A stretch of DNA of 64,000 bases from Owenia fusiformis (lineage: Eukaryota; Annelida; Polychaeta; Sabellida; Oweniidae), in NCBI GenBank assembly GCA_903813345.2, contig CAIIXF020000011.1, positions 5,170,571 through 5,234,570 of the forward strand, in the 5' to 3' direction. The translations under genes and the position numbers were made by a program. A model generated the notes under the pieces. That model had not been told where the DNA came from. It ran no database searches and was given only the letters and a program-made list of their open reading frames with translations. Below are positions 20,491 through 33,214 of the stretch, in pieces; position 1 is the first letter of the stretch; every line of letters begins with the position of its first letter.

Positions 20491-21250
20491 GCATTCTTAC
20501 CATGGGGACAAGGGGTCTGTCAACAATGACAAGTTGTACCTGCAACTTTGAGTTCTACAATCTACATACTGTATAGAAATATAGATGCGCCGGTGATGCC
20601 AATATATGAACAGACTAAGAATAAACTATAGAATTAATTTTGCTTAAACTGTTCACAGAGTACTTTTTGAAATTGCCTTTCTGGACAGATGAACATATAT
20701 ATGGATGCATTAAAATTGTATTTGAATGTTAAAGACTATATAAATGGCAATCCTCTCAAAATAATAGACTTAGCCTTAATCTTCATAATTCAATTACAAT
20801 TTATCAGATACATAATGTTACAGACTTAACAAATGGTCTTCATGACTATCTATAGATGGCGACAATTTCAGTGGGTTTAATAGCATATTTTAACATGTAA
20901 AAATTGCTCCAAAAATTTCCTAAGATAAATTTTATTGAAAATAAATCTTAAAACATGTTTGTAAATAATAATGAAGGAAAATATGATATTTGTTTGATAT
21001 GTGAAGTGAATTCGAAGTTTTAAAACAGCAATATTTACACACAAAGCAATGAACCAGATGTGAAGAACAACCTAGTAGTTAACTGCCATCTATACGAGTC
21101 CTGGCTCCCATTGACAAGGTTTCCACTTAGTTTCTTTATCCATATTTTCTTGACTGGTATGCACTTAGAGTTTGCTTTTTCTTGCCAAGTTCCATTACAA
21201 CTTTTCGTCCTTTCACCTTGGTATATGTGCTTATATTTTTATGAAATAAA
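20491..21250 (+). other. Candidate 3'-UTR exon of TRIM paralog 2 with poly(A) signal
   Basis: GCATTCTTACCATGGGGACA matches the paralog 1 candidate UTR exon. The region ends with AATAAA at 21245-21250 in the shared context TTTTTATGAAATAAAC. A ~95-bp dispersed repeat at 21146-21240 was added in this copy only. Confidence 0.55.
21146..21240 (+). repeat. Dispersed ~95-bp repeat, copy 1 of 2
   Basis: CTGGTATGCACTTAGAGTTT and AAGTTCCATTACAACTTTT recur in the same order at 59231-59325. In this copy it lies in the TRIM paralog 2 UTR exon. Confidence 0.75.
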
Positions 21251-22039
21251 CTGTTTTTATATAACTGAAATAACTGTCAAATATAACAGGCACCGTTCAA
21301 GGTATTTGTCATTCTATAGCATAGCAACATATCAAACAATCGCAAATATCAAAGAATACCAAATATCAAACCATAAAAAGACCCACAAAAATAGAAACTT
21401 TAATAAAAGCTGGAATCTGGATGGTATAAAATTGTTAAAGCATGTCCAGAGGTTGAAACAAAATTAGGTTGACATTTTACATGTTAAAAACATGTTCTTA
21501 AAAATGTAGACTTAAAATTAGACAAGTACAGTGTAGATAAATGAAGACATTTAACACTTCAAAAAACACTTTTTGCCAGGGGTGTATATTTGTGGTTTGT
21601 AGTAGTACTACTGAAACATTCCAACAAACCACACTTACCACAACTACACTCCCTTGCAAAAAAAATTAATTCCCAATTTTTAGTTGTAATATTGAGATAT
21701 TTGGATCAATCTCAAGGATTAAAATATGCATGAATAATTTCAGTTCTGCAAATGTGGAAATAAATGCTGAATTTCAACAGAAACAGTTGTTTATTTCGGC
21801 AAAAAGAAAAACAACAGGATGTTTAAAAAACCTAGAGGGTAAATTTTTGGTGGTAAGTGATAAAAGTCAATTGAATAATCTGTGGTTTATATTTAATTGT
21901 TTTCATTAGGAGACCACAAAATTGCTACTTTAGCATGTTTACAATGGTAATTTACAATTTAACCTGATAAAACCCTTATTTCTACTGCTTGATTACATTT
22001 CCTCTTGAAAACGTCATGGTTTCACACACAGCTTATCTC
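21251..22039. other. Spacer with a small inverted repeat
   Basis: TTTTTGCCAGGGGTGTA near 21571 and TACACTCCCTTGCAAAAA near 21645 form imperfect inverted ends of a ~93-bp MITE-like unit. A 135-codon plus-strand frame at 21060-21467 spans UTR and repeat sequence and looks incidental. Confidence 0.5.
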
Positions 22040-22241
22040 AAACTGACTGATAATGTGACCAATATTTCCACGACGAACTCTGATTGGCTCAGCGAGATCA
22101 GAGATTTATTGTAAACTGCAAGAGTGAAGATGAAGCTCTCTTTTAAGAGGTGAAGTCGAATGAATGCAAAGGGTAGTGAAATATGTAAATTTATTGTAAA
22201 CTGCAAGAGTGAAGACGAAGCTCTCTTTTAAGAGGTGATGT
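22040..22241 (+). mobile_element. Partial TACCCT-family MITE with duplicated 3' end
   Basis: ACGACGAACTCTGATTGGC and GAAGCTCTCTTTTAAGAGG match the 1534-1910 copy. The 3' end reaches GAATGCAAAGGGTA at 22175, and a second copy of the last ~50 bp follows at 22191-22241. The 5' end is missing. Confidence 0.7.
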
Positions 22242-22559
22242 TTCACAAAGCTAATAAAAAAACATGTAGTCCCTGACCCCACACAATCCTCTTATAGTAC
22301 ATAGATGAAATGCGTAATTCACTTCTAATATGCCATAATCTTTTTTTATTTAGTATCATAGAAAACTGATGGTAAACTTCAAAGCATAAACCCACCCCAC
22401 CCCCAGCCCCTAATGTATTGAATTTTATTTGAAAACCAACATCAATATTTTGAACCAAACCCTGATTAACCAATATAACAAATCTTTTACCAATGATCAA
22501 AATAAAGAATTAGACTTTAATTCTACAGCGTTAGTTGACAAAACCTCAACTTTTGGTGA

Positions 22560-22922
22560 GGCAATTGAGGCAATTGCCTCGCCTGCCTCAAGCACTGCTG
22601 ATTCGCTCGATTACGCTGGTTACTGAAACGGTTCGTTTCGGTAACAAAATGTTGGAACGTCGAAGGTATGATTTTTCTGTTTTCCTTATTTCACGCGTTG
22701 TAGGCAAAATCCCCACGACATTTTTTCTCACAAACGTGTATCAGTATCTTATGTTTTAGAAAATGTACACGTTTGTGGAAAAATAGCTCAGAAGACAACA
22801 GAATCATCGATTTAATTCCCCAATTAAGGTACATATAGTATGGGTTAAAAGTCCAGATCTTAACTGTTTTTGGAAATAACGTTTTTGAAGCGTTTCAGTA
22901 ACCAGCATAATTGAGTGGATCA
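22560..22922. mobile_element. Palindromic MITE with GCTGGTTACTGAAAC ends
   Basis: GCTGGTTACTGAAACG at 22612 is inverted at 22892 as GTTTCAGTAACCAGC, and the match extends outward as GATYCRCTC. Just upstream lies the perfect palindrome GAGGCAATTGCCTC. Short frames here (65 and 74 codons) are not genes. Confidence 0.65.
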
Positions 22923-23756
22923 CTATAGTCAAGCCTGGCTATACCAATGATTTTACAAAGCTCTTGTTCCTCAATATATAATATAATATACTAGTCTTGC
23001 CCAAAAGTCTTCTAATTGCATTCCTTCCATAATGTCAGGACAGTGACCTAAATGAGTGGGAGGTGGGGGGTGGTGGGGGGAGGCTTAAGAGAATTGAGCT
23101 CCAAACTTAATTCATTCCCATTCATACCTAGATTTACGGCTTTGTTAATTCATAAAGAAAGAAAAAACATAACCTAACAACCTTTTCTGTTACCTGATTA
23201 CGCCAGACAAATTACTTTTTTACAATCCAATATATCACTTGTAAGAACAACTTTCTGGTTCTAATTTGTTGAGCTATATATTTTAGACTGTGATAGCTAT
23301 ACTACTCTGTAAATTGTGATTGAGAAACTCTTTTATTAATAGCGGGGTAAAGTACAAATTAGTAGGTAGTAATTTTTCAGTAAAGCTAAAATTTGCTCAA
23401 AATGTTGCCAAAGCTGCAAACTTTGATTTGATTAAAACTGTCAACAAAAATATGCCAATTTTCAACAGAATATTCATGGAGGGATAGAGAGTGCGCACCC
23501 TTAGGAAAACGCAAAATGAAGAATAAGAAAACATGAAAGATTTCACATCAACAACCAGCTTTTGTCAAATAGGGTTCAATTTTTAAAATATTCTACAAGA
23601 GGGCTCAAATTTTGGGCAAAAATCACTTGAAAATGGTGCCAAATTGCATGAGTTAAAAAACAAAATATGTCTCTGACCCCCCCCCCCCCCCCCCCAGCCT
23701 CCCAGCTATGATGGCATGGACTTTATTCACAGGTAGTCAGACCAAGGGAAAGATCA
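22923..23756. other. Spacer, no gene seen
   Basis: A poly-G-rich stretch near 23060 and a poly-C run of about 18 at 23677. The sequence before the poly-C (AAATTTTGGGCAAAAATCAC) resembles degraded CAGGCC-family interior. Confidence 0.4.
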
Positions 23757-23941
23757 ATACCCGGTGATTTCAGCGGGAAGTGGCGTTTCGTTCATTGGAT
23801 GAGCTGCGCGCGCACGCATAAATGTGATTATCCAATATAATTAGGGGAGGGCTATTTGAAGTAGTTTTTGGTCTCAGGCGCGACCCAGGGCTGTTGTCTT
23901 AAGGACATTTCGTTGAAAATGAGCCATTCGGCTGATAATTG
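23757..23941 (+). promoter_or_regulatory. CpG-rich promoter-like segment with possible first coding exon
   Basis: An island of CpG-rich sequence (GAGCTGCGCGCGCACGCAT) in A+T-rich DNA, with ATTGGATG and TCCAATATAA boxes. It is followed by AAAATGAGCCATTCGGCTGA, giving MSHSADN, and then ATTG before a consensus donor GTAAGAG at 23942. This could be the promoter and 23-nt first coding exon (23919-23941) of another plus-strand gene inside the lectin intron. No downstream exon was identified, so the call is weak. Confidence 0.3.
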
Positions 23942-26538
23942 GTAAGAGTTTGCGATCTTATAATGTATAACTGTTACTCAGACACATATTTTGACACGAT
24001 TCTGTTGGAAATAAGCTTTGAACCGAGAGATATTCACGATTGATATGCACATTTTTGATTGTGCCATTGCTTTTCTATTGCACAACCCATGTATTGATAG
24101 AAGAAACATTAATAATACAGATTGGTTTACCTTCAATACATGGCAGACACTACATATCGGTCTATTAATACCAGTTTGTGCCTTAAATAGTTTTATATTT
24201 CCATCCACGGCCTGGAGCCTGGGTGTGTTTGTCTCTTATGTGTATGCTTGTGCATGGACTTCTAATCACTAGCAGAATTTAACATGATGCAAACTCGACA
24301 TTATAACTCATGCTGTAACATTTTGACTTCGCTGGAAAACAATAGGAATTATTTTTCTTGCCAATCAATCAGTCATGAATCACAATCAAAATTTCAGAAT
24401 GATCAATCAGGCAATGATCCAAATCAAGTTATAACATTATATGATATTCAGCAAGAAGTCCGGTAGAAATACAGAATATTTAAACATCAAAGCTGAAAGT
24501 TAAAAGCTAATCTGTCAATTTTTTGTCTGCAAAAGAGCGTCCCAAGAGCGTTTACATTTGACACAATAACAGACTGAGGCCTTGAAATCTAGGATTCCCC
24601 AGGAAAATATGACGTCATACTAATTAGCATAAGGATTTCCCTATTGGGGTGGGTCGAGCCTTGTTCGAAAACACAATCCATAAATACATGCTAATTTCTA
24701 AGGAGATAGGAAGTGTATAACGTGTTTATCGATTTTGTTTAAAGATTTAATCAATTATCAAATTGTTTAAGTGGATAAAGTGGTCACACTTGCTTCAATT
24801 CATAGCGAAATCGACGGATAGAAACTGACCGAATTCCCGATATCCTACCCCGTATTACTGTAGGCTATAAGCACAGTGACCTACAGAGGGCGCTATCACA
24901 AACAAGTACTGGACGAACCGATAAATTCCCGGGTATTGTAACGCCCTTGGTCAGACTAGCTACAGAGTCCATATTTTTGCAGGTAGTTGTTACAAGCACT
25001 GTATATATTTTGAAATAAGATGTTTTTATTACAGTATCACAAGTGAAAGTACTCCAAGGCTTTGAATAAACATTTACACAAAACTTCCTTTTGCTACAAA
25101 AACATAAGAAATCACATCCTTTACATGCTATCTCTTGTTTACTCAAACTTGAACCCTCTAACCTACCCTTTACACAAGAAAGTTTTCTCTGATACTCTTC
25201 ACATTTTAAGACCTTCAGGAGCCAATCAAGGGCCCTAAAGAAGAATGTTAATCCATACTCTTAAAATAACCAGAATTTCATGACCCAATCAGGGCCTGTA
25301 CAATCTCAAGATGATTCAATATGTTAACATATATAAACATTGCTGTTATATTGCTTGGCTTATGGTCAGAGGGTATTACCCTGTTCAAGAGAGGTTTCTT
25401 ATATTCTTCTATACTCTTAACATGACAAAAATTTCGAACAAATCAGAGTGTGTTGTCCTACAAAATGGCTCTCAGTATATGCAACATGTCATAGCTGCTC
25501 ATTTAATTGGTTGGATTCCAAACTGTGAAATTATCATTATAGTAAGAGAGTATTATACTGACTAATATCCTCAGGGTTCTTCAATCCAAGAACATCTCAG
25601 TGCATACATGTGATAATCATCTATAGTAAATCAGTATAGTAAAATCTGCATCTTTTGAATGATCTGAAAATCTCTGAACTTCTGAAATAAATACTAGTAT
25701 TAAGTAGAAAAACAGCAATTAAACAGAGTAGCTAATCCCAAATATAAAACATATTTTATCAAATCCCCATCAGCACATATACTGCCAAAATGTCAATGTT
25801 CAAAGGAATACTGGCATTTTGATATATGAGTAGCCATTTTGATTAAAAAGCACTTATAACTTTTAACTTCAACAAAGTGGTTGTTAACAAAAGTTATTAA
25901 CATGAATGCAAAATGTCACCAAAAATGCCATTTGTTACAGACCCTGACCGCTGAATGCCAACTGCCAAACACCATCCACAAAAATTGGGGACTTTAAACA
26001 GGAAAGTAATCAAAGCATGATGCCCTTATGAATATGTTGATATGCTTCTTTAAAGTAAAGCCTCATCAATTCACTATAGGTGGCTCTGACACTTAGCATA
26101 CCAGTTGAAAATGTTGAAAGTTTACAATCTATGTAAAATAATGTTTAGAGTTATAATATTGTAATATTAGATCACTGGAATGTATTCAGGTTATCTACTA
26201 ACTACCATCACATCGGAAACATCATTTTTTACTTCAATATCAAAATATTTCAGAACTGCGATCTATCATAACTTCAAAGAACAGGTGTCTCAAAGGTTAT
26301 AACACAGCGGCAAGGTATTTATAGGTGTGTAAAGGTATGATATAATTTGTTACCTGCTTGGAAAAAGAAATATTATTGATGTGCATTAGATAAGACTTCA
26401 TAACTTTTAATAACTTTTTTCTTGCTGCAGGAACTTTTTGGAACTTGGAAAAATGAGAAGTTGAATTGCAATAAAGGGGTTCTCTAAATTCAAGTACATA
26501 TAAGGTATACATATTAGGGAGGTGAAGATATACATTTA
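23942..26538. other. Spacer, no gene recognised
   Basis: Several 60-93-codon chance frames with no family features. ACAGAGGGCGCTAT near 24882 resembles a CTCF-type motif. One dispersed repeat lies at 25898-26003. Otherwise nothing is recognised. Confidence 0.45.
25898..26003 (+). repeat. Dispersed ~105-bp repeat (ATGTCACC family), copy 1 of 4
   Basis: GCAAAATGTCACC, GCCATTTGTTACAGAC and CACCATCCACAAAAATTGG appear in this order. The same series recurs near 39295, 49486 and 61726. No inverted ends were found. Confidence 0.7.
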
Positions 26539-26740
26539 CAGGCCTGTAGCCAGAATTTTCCAAGGGGGTTCGTTTTTCTAAAAAATTCTAGGGGGGGGGT
26601 TCACTTTGGCAAATATGGCCAAAAATCACTCAAAAATTAGTCAGAATGGTGAAAAAATGCATGATTTTGAAAGATATTTTGGCCAGGGGGGGTTCGCCTG
26701 AACCCCCCGAACCCCCCCCCCCCCCCCGGCTACGGGCCTG
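26539..26740 (+). mobile_element. CAGGCC-family MITE with 5-bp target duplication ATTTA
   Basis: Starts CAGGCCTGTAGCCAG and ends CCGGCTACGGGCCTG. Perfect ATTTA duplications lie at 26534-26538 and 26741-26745. A long poly-C run lies near the right end. Confidence 0.87.
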
Positions 26741-29700
26741 ATTTAAAAAAAAGCTTGTACGTGAGCGTGTAGAATTATGGGCCTCTGTGGACAAGTTCTT
26801 CCATTTGTACGGAAAATAATTGCAATTAGGTTCTTTTAAAAAATGTGTAACTTATAACCTCCCTATTCATTTTAAAATGTTTGTGGGGGAGATTTTAACA
26901 AGAACAACAAAAATTCCATGAAAAAACTATATCTTATCAAAATGAAAACAGATTCAGAGTAACCAAAGAAAATGTGTAACTTCTAGAATCTCCATCTGCA
27001 GATTTCTTGTCAGGCAGTCAGTAAGAAAATTGATGATGAATGGTATGTAGTTTTTATGCTGTAGTTATAATTGGGAGCACACTTCAAACTGTTGCCCACC
27101 ATGTTGTTCTTAAAATAAACACAACATTGACACAAGTGTACAAAAAATAGACCTCAAATGACACTTTGACTCCTTTAAACTTTGTATATTACTTAATGGT
27201 AGGATACCACTTTGCGGTAAGGTGGATATTACAAACTAGATTTAATGCAAGATTAGGGATTGTGTTTAATTATAAACAGCTATGGAATATTGAAGTTAGT
27301 TTCTTTAAGGGTGGGGATAAATGATGGTTTTCTTTAGCAAATAGTAGTGATTTTTTCAATAATCAAGTGAAAGACAAATTAACATTTTCAAATTTTATAA
27401 GATGAGGTAAGGGAGGGGGGGGGGGGGGCTTACACTGGCGGATCTGCCCCCCCCCCCTGGTTGGTCCTGAAAAAAATCGTATTAGCCTTTCAAAGGAATA
27501 ATAAAAATTGGACTTGTAATAATCAAAGCATTCAGACTTCAGAGGCAACCATTTCATAAGGATGCTCAAAATCAGAGGTTCAACATGTGTGTATGTATAC
27601 TACAACTTCTTCATATATAAGTAGAAAACCAGGCCCAATATCTAATGTAAAGATATCTCCAATACATGTTATCTGTATGCTTCATTACTACCCATAGCCC
27701 CAGGGAAAGACTTGAAAGAGAAAACCCAGCAAGTCAAAAAGAACTGATAAATCTTGAAGTTCACTTTTGGTATAATCTAGGCCACATGGAACCAAGTATT
27801 GATCACAGGAGGTAGCTGGTACCCATATGTACAAGAAATGCCTTTACCCATCAATCTATGAAGGGTTCAATCCATAATCATAAATATAGAGTACTTATCA
27901 GGTCATTTTTAGTAAACAGGTTAAAATATATGTTTCAGGAATCAAAGTAGAATACTGATATCCTATGATAAATAAATTTATTTGCAACATGTTAAATTTT
28001 ATATTGCATGCTTTACATTGTATAAGCAATGACCTGGTTTATACGAAAAGGGGGAGGGGGATAACAGGCGAAAAAATGAAGACACACAGATAAAATTATT
28101 GGAGGTCAATAAAATACAGAAACAGTTGCAGATTCTACAAAACAACAGGCACATTTGGGGAGAACAACTGTAGAAATCTTCTGTTGTCTGGTGCTAATAT
28201 AAAACCCCTGAAATAATAGAAGAAGTCCTGTTTTAGTATAACTCCTGAAATAATAGTAAACAGGAGCGAAACTGGTGTCTTATCAGAGACCCTTATATTT
28301 TTCTTGGGATCATCTTGGTTGAAACTAGACCCCCTTTGTCTTCTACCTTGGTATACATGTACAGGAGTATCCTGATTTCTCATACCCCAAAATATACCCT
28401 TGCAATTTCTACAAAACTTGACATGGGGAAAATATTTTGATTTGAACATTCTAGGAAAATTAAGTATAGACACATCATTGAACTTGGTTTTATAGCAGCA
28501 TTTACAATTTCACCTTGATTTAAGATATGATCTTTACCCTCAAGGTACATAACAACATTATGTCTTGAATATAAGAGTGTAGAAAGGGTATCATGATATC
28601 CTATACCCCAAAACATTGAGGGTAAATGTACCAACCAGAACTGTAATCAACTTTTAACATGTAAAACAGATAGGCATGAACAGTCTCATGTTAAGCCACA
28701 ATAAATGGCTCAATGGCAGGTATCCTTTGTTAAAACTAGCCTAGCTATAAAGTGTGGCTGGTCATTATATATTTTTTGTATAATGCTACCCCTAACAGGA
28801 AGAGACACGAAGTAAGAAATATTTTGAAGTTGAACTCCTGTTCTGAAAATTAGGAAGATTTGGGACCCATTTTCTAGAAATTGGGCCCTGGCCCCATTTT
28901 GAGGCCCTGACTGAAGTTCCTCAAATAGGACTGGATCAAATGTTTTTCTCTGGGTTGACCTTGGTGAGGGAGGCAAACCCCGAGACCCTCAGATCTAGCA
29001 GCATGCCTAATAAGCCATTTGGAGTCTGAAGCCTACTCTCAGATAACAAGAAACACATTTCTACATTGACCTATAATAAGACAGATTTTGAATATACTTA
29101 CAATTACCAGCAAAAGTCGCCACCAGCGCATCATATCCAATTGCATCATGGGAAATACAACAAATTAATCCATTTACATACTGAACTTATTCGTTTTATA
29201 AATCCAGCGTATCCTCCAAAACAAATCTACATTAATCAGTCTCCGCTTATAATTCCTCCGTCCTAAATCAAATCCTGACATCCTGTTCTGACATCATGAT
29301 GTCAGGGAGTTCGAAACATCAACTACCAAGTAATTTTTTGAATCATTACACGCTCACGTCTTTAAGTGTTTTCCAGTTTTCTAGATCCTGTTTATATCCA
29401 AAATGACTTTCTTAGAAAGTTAACTCTATCCAAATATGTCAAATATCTGTAACTCCAATGAGAAAATCAGAAGAAACTATGACTCCAAGGTCCCAGGTCT
29501 TAGTTTAATCTAACATGTTTATAAATCCATATCAATATTCCCTTAATGAATCCCTATATCATATCAATTTCCAAATTCCTAGATTTGTCACTATGTATCC
29601 AGTTGATCTTAGGTTAGTTTATTACATAACCATGGGATATGTGTCCCTGATTGGATAATCTATATCTCCCTGGTAGTAGATAGCAGTTAATCCTCAGGAG

Positions 29701-30599
29701 ATAATCCCATATAATCCATTCAGTTGATTAATACACACACCCACCCATAGAGGAAATCCTAGATATGTTCCATATGTTGTTAATACACAGAGATCCTTTA
29801 TTTCAAGGATAATTTATCCTTTAATCGCATCAAAGGTCCTATGTATCATGTATCCTTATTCTGTAGCTGTTATGGTTATGATATCCTTCATATGCTTATA
29901 GGGATGGATATGATATCCTGTCCCTGTTTTTCTCTGATCATGTATGTTATATTCCAAATATGTAGTCCGATTCCCAAACACTGCTCAATGTTAATCAGAT
30001 TAACATGTGCAACATCAGATTAACATGTGCACCATCAAATTAACATGCGCATGTTATAGCAGATGAGATGTGTATTTATATTCCAAACTGAGTCATTAAG
30101 ACAGTGTAAGCTGCTAAAAAGTCTTGTTTATTAAGTGTTAATGAAGTTTTGCTATCAATACCACAATTAACACACTTCTAACACTTATCAGTATATCCCA
30201 AGTCTGAATCCAACTTCACTCTTGAACATTTAGGCTGAAATGTTCCCACACCTAATTAACCCTTTGATTGCCACAGCATGTGTTATGATAAATACATCCA
30301 CATGCCTGGAGATGAAAGGGTTAATCTTAAAAGGAAGACCTGGGGAGATGCAGACAAAAAGATAAAAACAGACTCAACTGAAAAAGTACCCTTTTCCAGA
30401 ACTTAACCCTACATAGACTCTTAAACCAAAGATAGATTCTAAATTGAAAATCATCTGTAATAAGAGACAATGTATTTTGGTCAGCTGATGGAGATACAGG
30501 GTAAAATATATTGGTTATCAAAATATCTGAGAGGCTAGTAGTAAGTAATGTAGTAGTGAAAAGGGTATTCAGGACTAGAATATCAAAAAAGAACATGGA
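26741..30599. other. Spacer, no gene recognised
   Basis: Contains a CACTGGCGGATCTG MITE end with poly-G/poly-C runs at 27410-27470, and three short repeats of ATTAACATGTGCA at 29992-30052. Reading frames of up to 112 codons at 28135-28976 have no recognisable domains and look like chance. Confidence 0.45.
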
Positions 30600-30905
30600 T
30601 TCCACTCTTTTAAATGGTTACTATGACAATATGATTACTACAACGTAAAAAAGATTCTAAATAAATAGTTACCCCAACATTTGAAATAGTTACCATGACA
30701 ATCTGATTACTGTTACATAAGAATATTTCAAATGGTTACCATGACAATCTGATCATTATGATGTTACATTTTTTCTAATGGTTACTATGATAATCTGATC
30801 ACTACAGAAAACAACCTTTCAAATGGTTACCCTGACAAAGAAAAATAAAGAAAGATCATGGTAACACAACAACATTACAAATGGTTACCATGACACTGAT
30901 CATTT
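30600..30905. repeat. Degenerate tandem repeat, ATGGTTACCATGACAA units
   Basis: Five to six irregular units of about 45-60 bp share AAATGGTTACCATGACAATC and a following TGATCACT/TGATTACT. Divergence is high. Confidence 0.7.
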
Positions 30906-31355
30906 AACCTTCTTTTAACTTCAAAGTGATTATAGATGAAAAAACGCCTAGTTTTTTATCTTCCATGATGGCTCATAAACCAGATGTTGAGGGGGTGCAA
31001 ACTTTCCCCAGAATAGATAAACTTGCTTAACCAGCGAACAAATCAAATCAAAATAAGAGAAAAATATTAAGTGTGCATCTCCAAATAGAAATTAAGCAGT
31101 TATCGATTTGGATTCAGAAGATCAACCATTTGGAATTATCAAAAAATAAAATCTCCAATAGAATCTGATGAAATTAGGAAATTTCAAATATATGAATTTG
31201 GGATTTTTTGGAAGGGCTTGATTGGAACCATATTGCTGGAGTTACAACTAAAACTACTTTCACAGTTTGAGGAGACAACCCCCAGTGGTCAAGGTACATG
31301 AACTGGTGAAGCATGGAGGAACTTATAGAGAGATCAGAAAAATCATAATTCACAC

Positions 31356-31492
31356 CAGGCCCAAAGTCCTGGCCAAAAATTCTTTCAAAATCATGCAGTT
31401 TTTCACCATTTTGAGCTATTTTCCAGTGATTTTGGAACAAAATTGTCAAATCTAACCCCCCCCCTCCCCTAGCAAAGCTGGCTATGGGCCTG
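31356..31492 (-). mobile_element. CAGGCC-family MITE, internally shortened
   Basis: Ends CAGGCCCAAAG and GCTGGCTATGGGCCTG flank the family interior (CAAAATCATGCAGTTTTTCA). No target duplication is visible. The overlapping 112-codon minus-strand frame is repeat-derived. Confidence 0.75.
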
Positions 31493-33149
31493 GGTATCTC
31501 ATCTTGAAGCATTTAATGGGATGAGATATGAATGGAGAAAAAAGATTGCAGAAGTGGAATGAAAGGGAGAGAGGGAGTGGGTGGACAGAGCGGGACCCAT
31601 ACCTAGGTAAAGAGATAGGGGTAATTTAATTATGGCAGGGGGCAACATCAGATCCAAGAGGCATCTCCTTCAATATTTTGCAAAGAATCCAATTTCCATC
31701 TCCCAATTTGAATATCAAAAAAACATTGATTTTAAAATATTAATAATGAGCAAAATCATATCCTAATTCTTTTCAAAGCCAAGTTTCTTGATAAAACATT
31801 TTGTAGTCGTATTTAGGGCATATGTACTTTAATTACCAAAAATACTACAAGTTCTGAGCTGCAATCCATTAACCTGTTAGAAGCTAGAATAAATAAAATA
31901 CATGCTGCTCTTTTCTATGTCAACGTTAAATAAACTTTAACCAATTAAAGGTGAGATCGCAAGTCATTCTATTTACCCCTCATTGTGTCACTTAGGTAAA
32001 TTTGCCAAATTTAATAGGTGTACTAGACTTTAAATAATTAAATAATTAATTTAATTGAGTGACAGTTAGACTGACACTAGTTGATTTCCTTAAAAATCTG
32101 CTGCCCTTACAAATTAGAATATAATCACTCATATAAATGCATAAGCCCTTACAAAAAGAATATAAGATCACTCATATGATTTTATAGGCCTGCTCTTGTT
32201 AATTCAGGAATTAAAGTTCAAATATTAGCCCAAAATTCAAAAGAAAAAAGCTAAAAATTGTGAAAAACTGCACAATTTTGAAAAAAAGAATTCAGGGGTA
32301 GGGGTCGTTTGAGCCCCGAACCCCTTGGCTCCGAACCTGTAAGTAGAGTCTTCTTACTTTTCAAAAATTTGAATTTGCGTCATTAAAAAGCTCTATCTAA
32401 GTTAGAGAGTTGTGATTATTACTGCTTGATAGGTCACAGGGTTAGACCATCTTGACTTGTGTAAAATATTTTATAACAGACATACAACATAATGGTTCAG
32501 TATGACTTATGCTTGGCATGCTATTTTGTTACAATTCAATGGTTCAGTCTTCACTAACAAGAAACATCTTTTAAACAAAAAAATATGAATTTTCCTCAGA
32601 GAAAAATGTGAATTCTCCTATCATAAAATGATGATTTTTTAATAAAGAAGAATTTCTGATATATGAGAACACAAATCCAGTTTAAAATTTTAGTTTTACA
32701 AAAACTAGTTTCATTTCCCAAAATAAATTAACTAATTTTTCACAGCTTTTAACATTTGGCACCCATTATCCCTTAAAATGCAATATGATACCCATCAAAA
32801 ACCCTACATTAAAATATATTTTGTCAGATGATTATAAACTAATAATAGATATTATATTTGAATAATTTATAAATATTCAGTTTTATGTTTGTTTTATTGT
32901 GCGTCACCATGGTACCAGTATATTTCACGGCCTATGACCCTACTGAGGTATACCTCTTAGCTTTACCTCAGGAGTACAAGCGAAATATCCCCTAACACAA
33001 TATCTCTATGTACTTTTACAAACATTTTTACAATCTTCATTATTAATATCAGCGTTTCAAAAGTTTGTCACTTAACGTTGCCTCTGAGCAACACCTCCAA
33101 AATATGCTTGAAATATTGATTCAAAAATAACATATATCGTGAGAATCTG
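31493..33149. other. Spacer with one degenerate CAGGCC MITE
   Basis: 32187-32339 is a decayed family member (TAGGCCTG start, GCTCCGAACCTG end, internal TGAAAAACTGCACAATTTTG). Elsewhere no feature is recognised. Confidence 0.5.
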
Positions 33150-33214
33150 TACCCTACGCACAGAGTTATTAATAAACTAAGAGGAAGCTCTCTTTTAAGA
33201 AGCAAAGTTAACCC
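33150..33214 (+). mobile_element. Internally deleted TACCCT-family MITE
   Basis: TACCCTACGCACAGAGTTAT runs almost directly into GAAGCTCTCTTTTAAGAAGC, so the two ends remain and the middle is lost, as in the copy at 53632-53722. A further isolated AAACTCTCTTTTAAGAGG lies at 33380. Confidence 0.6.

Noticed and set aside
21060-21467. 135-codon plus-strand frame
   Set aside because: Lies over TRIM 3'-UTR-like sequence and a dispersed repeat, extends past the poly(A) signal and has no domain.
28135-28976. Cluster of 84-112-codon minus-strand frames as a possible lectin-gene exon set
   Set aside because: No splice-phase match to the lectin exons, no domain residues and no signal peptide.
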